DNA from: Oceanobacter kriegii DSM 6294
GTDB lineage: Bacteria; Pseudomonadota; Gammaproteobacteria; Pseudomonadales; Oceanobacteraceae
DNA: 64,000 nucleotides
Assembly: GCF_000422845.1 (NCBI RefSeq)
Contig: NZ_AUGV01000004.1
Span: forward strand, 310,001 to 374,000
Reading direction: 5' to 3'
The notes under the pieces were generated by a model. The model did no database searches. It was not told where the DNA came from and was given only the letters and a program-made list of their open reading frames with translations. This document shows, one piece after another, positions 60,050 to 64,000 of this stretch (position 1 is its first letter; each line of letters starts with the position of its first letter). Position numbers and translations under genes: made by a program.

Positions 60050-60871
60050 ATGTCCGCCCCAATCAACCAATTCAAACAAGCCATTCAGGGCCTGACTCCT
60101 GAAGGCAAACAGGCCCAGATCGGTCTCTGGCTGGGTCTAGCCAACAGCTACACCGCCGAGCTGCTGGCCGGTGCCGGTTTCGACTGGCTGCTGATCGACG
60201 GTGAGCACGCCCCTAACGACCTACAGACCATGCTGGGTCAGCTGCAAGCGGTTGCTCCCTATCCGGTGACGCCAATTGTTCGCCCGGCCTGGCCGGATGC
60301 CGTACGCATCAAGCAGATTCTAGACATCGGCGCCCAAACCATTCTGGCGCCTATGGTCGAATCCGGTGAGCAAGCCGCCGAAGTCGTCGCCGCCACCCGT
60401 TACCCACCGCAAGGCATTCGTGGTGTTGGCTCGGCACTGGCACGTGCTTCGGCGTTTAACCGCACCCCGCAGTACCTGCAAACGGCCAACGAGCAGATGT
60501 GCGTGCTGATTCAGATCGAAACCCCGGCAGGCGTCGCCGCGCTGGACGATATTCTGGCGGTGGAAGGTGTTGATGGCGTATTTATTGGCCCGTCCGACCT
60601 GAGTGCCTCCATGGGCCATATCGGCAATCCGGGGCACCCGGAAGTGCAGGCGGTGATTGAAGCGTCGATCGCGAAAATCGTTGCGGCGGGTAAAGCGCCG
60701 GGTATCCTGATTGCTGACCAAACACTGGCACAGAAGTACATTGAACAAGGTGCCTTGTTTGTTGGCGTAGGTACCGACACCGGTTTGCTGGTGAAAGCCT
60801 CCAACGAACTGGCGTCGAAGTTCAAGGCCAGCGTTAAAGCCATCAAGCAGGAAAAAGGCTCGGTGTATTAA
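60050..60871 (+). CDS. hpaI: 4-hydroxy-2-oxoheptane-1,7-dioate aldolase (HpaI)
   Basis: A 273-residue class II (HpcH/HpaI) aldolase with [43 protein letters not shown] and [15 protein letters not shown], including metal-binding Glu and Asp. It cleaves the pathway intermediate to pyruvate and succinate semialdehyde. AAGG precedes the ATG. Confidence 0.96.
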   Translation: MSAPINQFKQAIQGLTPEGKQAQIGLWLGLANSYTAELLAGAGFDWLLIDGEHAPNDLQTMLGQLQAVAPYPVTPIVRPAWPDAVRIKQILDIGAQTILAPMVESGEQAAEVVAATRYPPQGIRGVGSALARASAFNRTPQYLQTANEQMCVLIQIETPAGVAALDDILAVEGVDGVFIGPSDLSASMGHIGNPGHPEVQAVIEASIAKIVAAGKAPGILIADQTLAQKYIEQGALFVGVGTDTGLLVKASNELASKFKASVKAIKQEKGSVY

Positions 60872-60878
60872 TAAGTCT

Positions 60879-60905
60879 GGCGTCGGGTGACTGGAGCCCG
60901 ACGCC
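60879..60905 (+). terminator. GC-rich hairpin between hpaI and hpaA
   Basis: GGCGTCGGG (60879-60887) and CCCGACGCC (60897-60905) form a perfect nine-base stem; no T-run, so processing or repeat origin is possible. Confidence 0.45.
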
Positions 60906-60931
60906 CGACAAAATAATAAAAAGAATCGCAT

Positions 60932-61843
60932 ATGCCCGTTAACCAAAACAACGAATGGATTCCCAATATCGTTATTGGTCAGGACTACGACCAACATTAT
61001 CAGGACGAACCGATCCATTTTGATGTGCTTGGCAAAATGGCCGATCACTTTGGTCGTGACATGCCTGTGCATCTGCATGCCCAATCGGTGCAGATTCATC
61101 TGATTCTGGAAGGCGAAAGCCATTTTCATATCGACGAGCAGGTCTACCACTGCCATGGGCCATGTTGTTTTCTTACCCCAGCCGCCGTTCCCCATTCGTT
61201 TATGACCGAACCCAATGCCAGCGGCTATGTGTTAACCCTGCATCAGTCCCTGGTGTGGTCGCTGATGAAGGGTAATCCGTTGCACAGTTTTTCCACCCAG
61301 CAGCTGCAGCCAATGGGCATCGAGCAGCGGGCCTTACCCGAAGCCAACCAGATCAATTGGCAGCGTATGCTGGACACGTTTGAAGCGATTCAGGACGAAT
61401 GGAACCACGAGCAGCCAGACAAGCAATTTGTGCTCGAAAGCCATGTACGAATGTTGATGGTGCAGCTGGCCCGACTAGCACCACAGTCCTCCAGCAGCAG
61501 CCTGGTGGCCAGTGAAGAACTGCGCCAGTTCCGCCGTTTTTCCGAGCTGCTGGAAGAGCACTTCCGAGATCGCTGGGCATTAGGCCGCTACAGCTCTGAG
61601 CTGGGTATGTGCGAAAGCCGCTTGAACCAGATATGCCAGCGGGTGACCAACCTGCCACCGAAGCGGCTGATCAACGAACGCATGTTGCAGGAAAGCAAAC
61701 GCCTGTTGCAGCACTCCAAGCTGTCGATCAACGACGTTGGTTTTGAACTGGGCTTTACCGACCCGTCGTATTTCTCACGCTTCTTCCGCAAACAAACCGG
61801 CCTGACACCCAAAGGGTTCCGGGATCTTGCTGAACGACAGTAA
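60932..61843 (+). CDS. hpaA: AraC-family activator of the hpa cluster (HpaA)
   Basis: A 303-residue regulator: N-terminal cupin-like domain (MPVHLHAQSVQIHLILEGES) and C-terminal AraC helix-turn-helix pair (about 205-300, LTPKGFRDL end; GFTDPSYFSRFFRKQ). HpaA activates the 4-hydroxyphenylacetate hydroxylase genes (hpaBC) in E. coli; these are not in the window. Located in the plus-strand set. Confidence 0.9.
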   Translation: MPVNQNNEWIPNIVIGQDYDQHYQDEPIHFDVLGKMADHFGRDMPVHLHAQSVQIHLILEGESHFHIDEQVYHCHGPCCFLTPAAVPHSFMTEPNASGYVLTLHQSLVWSLMKGNPLHSFSTQQLQPMGIEQRALPEANQINWQRMLDTFEAIQDEWNHEQPDKQFVLESHVRMLMVQLARLAPQSSSSSLVASEELRQFRRFSELLEEHFRDRWALGRYSSELGMCESRLNQICQRVTNLPPKRLINERMLQESKRLLQHSKLSINDVGFELGFTDPSYFSRFFRKQTGLTPKGFRDLAERQ

Positions 61844-61965
61844 AGCAGACGGAATTGCCCGCTGTGCGCATTTATCCCGGCTTTAAACGGCTCAAACAGC
61901 CTTACCGGTCAAGTAACCCTGGGGCAGCGCCAGCAGAATTGTTGTAAACTTCAGCAAATATTTAA

Positions 61966-61977
61966 TTAACATGTTAA
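61966..61977. promoter_or_regulatory. HpaR operator candidate before the permease gene
   Basis: Perfect palindrome TTAACATGTTAA ten bases before the GTG start at 61987, where a bound repressor would block transcription or initiation. Confidence 0.7.
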
Positions 61978-61986
61978 GATAACCCC

Positions 61987-63306
61987 GTGTCCTCTACCGA
62001 AACCCTTTCAACGAAGACATTCCCGTTGCCGACACTCTCTGGCGGGCTACTATTAACCACCTGGCTGCTGACTCTGATCTTTGCACTTGGCCTGCTCGAC
62101 GCTCGCCTTGAGGCCACGGTATTCGCATGGCTCTATGTGCTGCTGGAATTTCGTAACCTGAAGCCCAAACAACGCAAACCGATATCCGCCCTCTTGATTG
62201 GCGGTATCGGCTTTAGTGCGCTGAGCCTTTGGCATACCGGCGACATCGACCTGCTGGCGCTCGGTTCCGAGCACCTGATGCTGGTGATGCTGCTTACCTC
62301 GGTGAACTTCATTCGGCTGGCCACCCGCCTGTACGCCGGTGAACGTAACAAAGGCGCGAAGAGTTTTATCGCCACGCTGACTGGTATGCACCTGTTTTCC
62401 TCGGTGGCCAATTTCTCGTCGCTGTTGTTGGTCGGCGATCAGATTCGTCGTCCGGCTGTCGCTGGTCAGGCCGAACCGACCACACCCAGCCAAAGTTCGT
62501 TGTCGTACATATTGCTGAGCCGCGGTTTTGCACTGGCGATTTTCTGGTCGCCGTTCCTCAGTATGATTCCGCTGGTGTTACATCAGTTACCCGATGTGAA
62601 CATGGCTGCCGTCTATCCCTGGGCCATTGGCATCGTCGTATTTGCATTGTTGTTTACGCTGCTCGAAAGCCGTCTGCGCTACGGCAAGGAACTGGCCGAA
62701 TATCAGGGCTACCCAATGAAGCCCACCACCCTGATGCTGCCTGCGGTATTGATCGGCACCTTATTGGTTGCCCACCAGCTGTTCCCGAATACCGCCATGC
62801 TGGTGCTGGTATCCATCATTGCCGTCACCGTGCCGCTGTTATTAATGATTGCAACCCAGCCGTTGCAGGAAAGCAGCAAGCGGGTTGGCAATCTGGTGAC
62901 GAATGTTTTGCCTAACGCTCGTCCGGAAATATCCCTGTTTCTGGCCGCCGGTTTTCTGGCGGCTGCGGTCAAAAGCACCATCAGCGCCGGGCTGATCCCG
63001 TCACCGGTCGAACACACCAATGCGCTGGTTGCCAGTCTCGGGATTCATCAGTTTGCCGTGGTTGCCATCTTCGGTGGCTTGCTGGCACAAGCCACAACAA
63101 CCCCAACACTGATGGCTGTGGCGTATATGGTCGGTGTGTCGCTGTCGATGTCGAGTTCGGTATTCAGTGGCTCCAACTTCATTCTTCAGGGTCAATACGG
63201 CATCCGAAACCGCGATGTGTACCGCGATAATATGCCCTACTCCATTGTAGTGTTGGCCTTCAGCACCCTGCTGTTATTTGTGATGGAGGCCAATGGTGTT
63301 CAATAA
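61987..63306 (+). CDS. Multi-helix inner-membrane permease of unrecognised type in the hpa cluster
   Basis: A 439-residue protein with about 11 hydrophobic helices, starting at GTG directly downstream of an HpaR-type palindrome. Seen are LTGMHLFSSVANFSSLLLVG, LSRGFALAIFWSPFLSMIPL and VGVSLSMSSSVFSGSNFILQ. The helix layout resembles ion-transporter-superfamily carriers (ArsB/CitM-like), but no family is sure, and HpaX (MFS) is not it. Its end overlaps hpaR, so both are one transcript and share control. An aromatic-acid or pathway-intermediate carrier is the inference. Confidence 0.7.
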   Translation: MSSTETLSTKTFPLPTLSGGLLLTTWLLTLIFALGLLDARLEATVFAWLYVLLEFRNLKPKQRKPISALLIGGIGFSALSLWHTGDIDLLALGSEHLMLVMLLTSVNFIRLATRLYAGERNKGAKSFIATLTGMHLFSSVANFSSLLLVGDQIRRPAVAGQAEPTTPSQSSLSYILLSRGFALAIFWSPFLSMIPLVLHQLPDVNMAAVYPWAIGIVVFALLFTLLESRLRYGKELAEYQGYPMKPTTLMLPAVLIGTLLVAHQLFPNTAMLVLVSIIAVTVPLLLMIATQPLQESSKRVGNLVTNVLPNARPEISLFLAAGFLAAAVKSTISAGLIPSPVEHTNALVASLGIHQFAVVAIFGGLLAQATTTPTLMAVAYMVGVSLSMSSSVFSGSNFILQGQYGIRNRDVYRDNMPYSIVVLAFSTLLLFVMEANGVQ

Positions 63307-63832
63307 TCTGTCTGAGCAGCCCGGTGCCGGGTCAAACGCTCCATCAAAGAACGCACCCAATACCGCAGAGCCAATCGTCAAAAAAAGTTGCCCCAAGGAA
63401 GCCATCAACATGCGTACGTTCCACGACTCCATCCCGCTCAAGCTACTGCGTGCGAGAGAATCCACCATGGCATTCTTTCGGCCGATCCTGCAGGAAATCG
63501 GTCTGACCGAACAGCAATGGCGGGTGATCCGGGCACTGAATGAATACGAAGAACTGGAGTCCAAACAGCTGGCAGAAATTTGCTGCATCCTCAGCCCCAG
63601 CCTTACCGGCATTCTCAATCGACTGGAAACCAGCGGCTTTATCAAACGTCGAAAATCCACTGAAGATCAGCGCCGTATGCTGATCAGCCTGACGGATGGC
63701 ACCAAAAAGATGTTTGAAGAAGTCAGCCCACGACTGGAACAACGTTACGCCTCCATTACCGATCAAATGACTCCGGAAAAAGTCGCGCTGCTGCACGAAC
63801 TGCTCGACGACATCATCAAAATGGAGCCATGA
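63293..63832 (+). CDS. hpaR: MarR-family repressor of homoprotocatechuate degradation (HpaR)
   Basis: A 179-residue frame with MarR winged-helix features: IPLKLLRARESTMAFFRPIL, LTEQQWRVIRAL, CILSPSLTGILNRLETSGFI and STEDQRRMLISLT. This resembles E. coli HpaR closely, including SLTGIL. HpaR homologues begin near residue 41, so ATG 63410 (with AGGAAG) may be the true start; the frame from 63293 overlaps the permease gene and has GGAGG nearby. It would repress at TTAACATGTTAA sites and release on pathway substrates. Confidence 0.9.
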   Translation: MVFNNLSEQPGAGSNAPSKNAPNTAEPIVKKSCPKEAINMRTFHDSIPLKLLRARESTMAFFRPILQEIGLTEQQWRVIRALNEYEELESKQLAEICCILSPSLTGILNRLETSGFIKRRKSTEDQRRMLISLTDGTKKMFEEVSPRLEQRYASITDQMTPEKVALLHELLDDIIKMEP

Positions 63833-63984
63833 AGCGGCTCGCCACCTGAAACACGGGTGATTTGTCTCTGCCAGATCACCCTGCTCATCACTTCCCCCGC
63901 CACTCAAAACTGACCTGTCTCAACCCCTCTTCTGACCTAACTCAATCCCGGTGATTGTTCGGCTAATCGTTGCGCTGGCACTAG

Positions 63985-63996
63985 ATAACATGTTAA
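63985..63996. promoter_or_regulatory. HpaR operator candidate at right edge
   Basis: ATAACATGTTAA, one mismatch from the perfect palindrome, four bases from the window end. It probably controls the next gene outside. Confidence 0.5.
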
Positions 63997-64000
63997 ATAT

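Overview
The window looks like chromosomal DNA of a Gram-negative, probably marine, gammaproteobacterium related to the Pseudomonas/Oceanospirillales group. The evidence is the gene set: an erbR/ercS-type regulatory system, pqqABCDE plus pqqH, paired PQQ alcohol dehydrogenases, an MvaT-like silencer and proteobacterial bio and hpa operons. Genus cannot be fixed by eye. No rRNA, tRNA, CRISPR array or complete insertion sequence was seen.

Positions 1-15500 hold regulation and accessory functions for alcohol oxidation: a TonB receptor cut by the left edge, an ErbR/AgmR-type response regulator, a secreted HNH nuclease with an unusual start, a FIST sensor with an ErcS'-type hybrid kinase, a porin, a NosR-like flavin/iron-sulfur membrane protein, and the ercA-ercS pair. 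Positions 15491-20849 are the divergent biotin cluster bioA / bioF-bioH-bioC-bioD. Positions 20900-24400 hold an unusual two-gene EF-hand module of lower GC than its neighbours, then cytochrome c' and cytochrome b561.

Positions 24566-43660 are the core quinoprotein region: pqqA-B-C-D-E-H on the minus strand, a Ca-type PQQ alcohol dehydrogenase (PedE-like), a pentapeptide-repeat protein, an ExaE/PedR2-type regulator, a lanthanide-type PQQ alcohol dehydrogenase (PedH-like), a MoxJ-like periplasmic protein, a cytochrome c (PedF/ExaB-like) and a four-gene PQQ-associated ABC system with a YVTN beta-propeller. Many genes of this regulon share an AAYAAYAA-rich leader just upstream of the start codon and several share a CCAAGGTA-type motif, suggesting common control. 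PQQ made by the pqq operon would serve both dehydrogenases, with electrons passing to the cytochrome c.

Positions 43796-52004 are miscellaneous: an MscS channel, a SpoU methyltransferase, a P-loop kinase, an MvaT-like silencer facing a three-gene DUF2589 cassette of unknown function, a DyP peroxidase and an MFS exporter. Positions 52137-64000 are a homoprotocatechuate (4-hydroxyphenylacetate) meta-cleavage cluster: hpaE, hpaF and a TRAP transporter on the minus strand, and hpaG1, G2, H, I, A, an unfamiliar permease and hpaR on the plus strand. Several TTAACATGTTAA palindromes are placed as HpaR operators; one lies at the right edge, so the cluster continues (hpaD and hpaBC are not in the window).

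A family of roughly 270-320 bp miniature elements with TA-flanked terminal inverted repeats is dispersed here (three full copies, three remnants).
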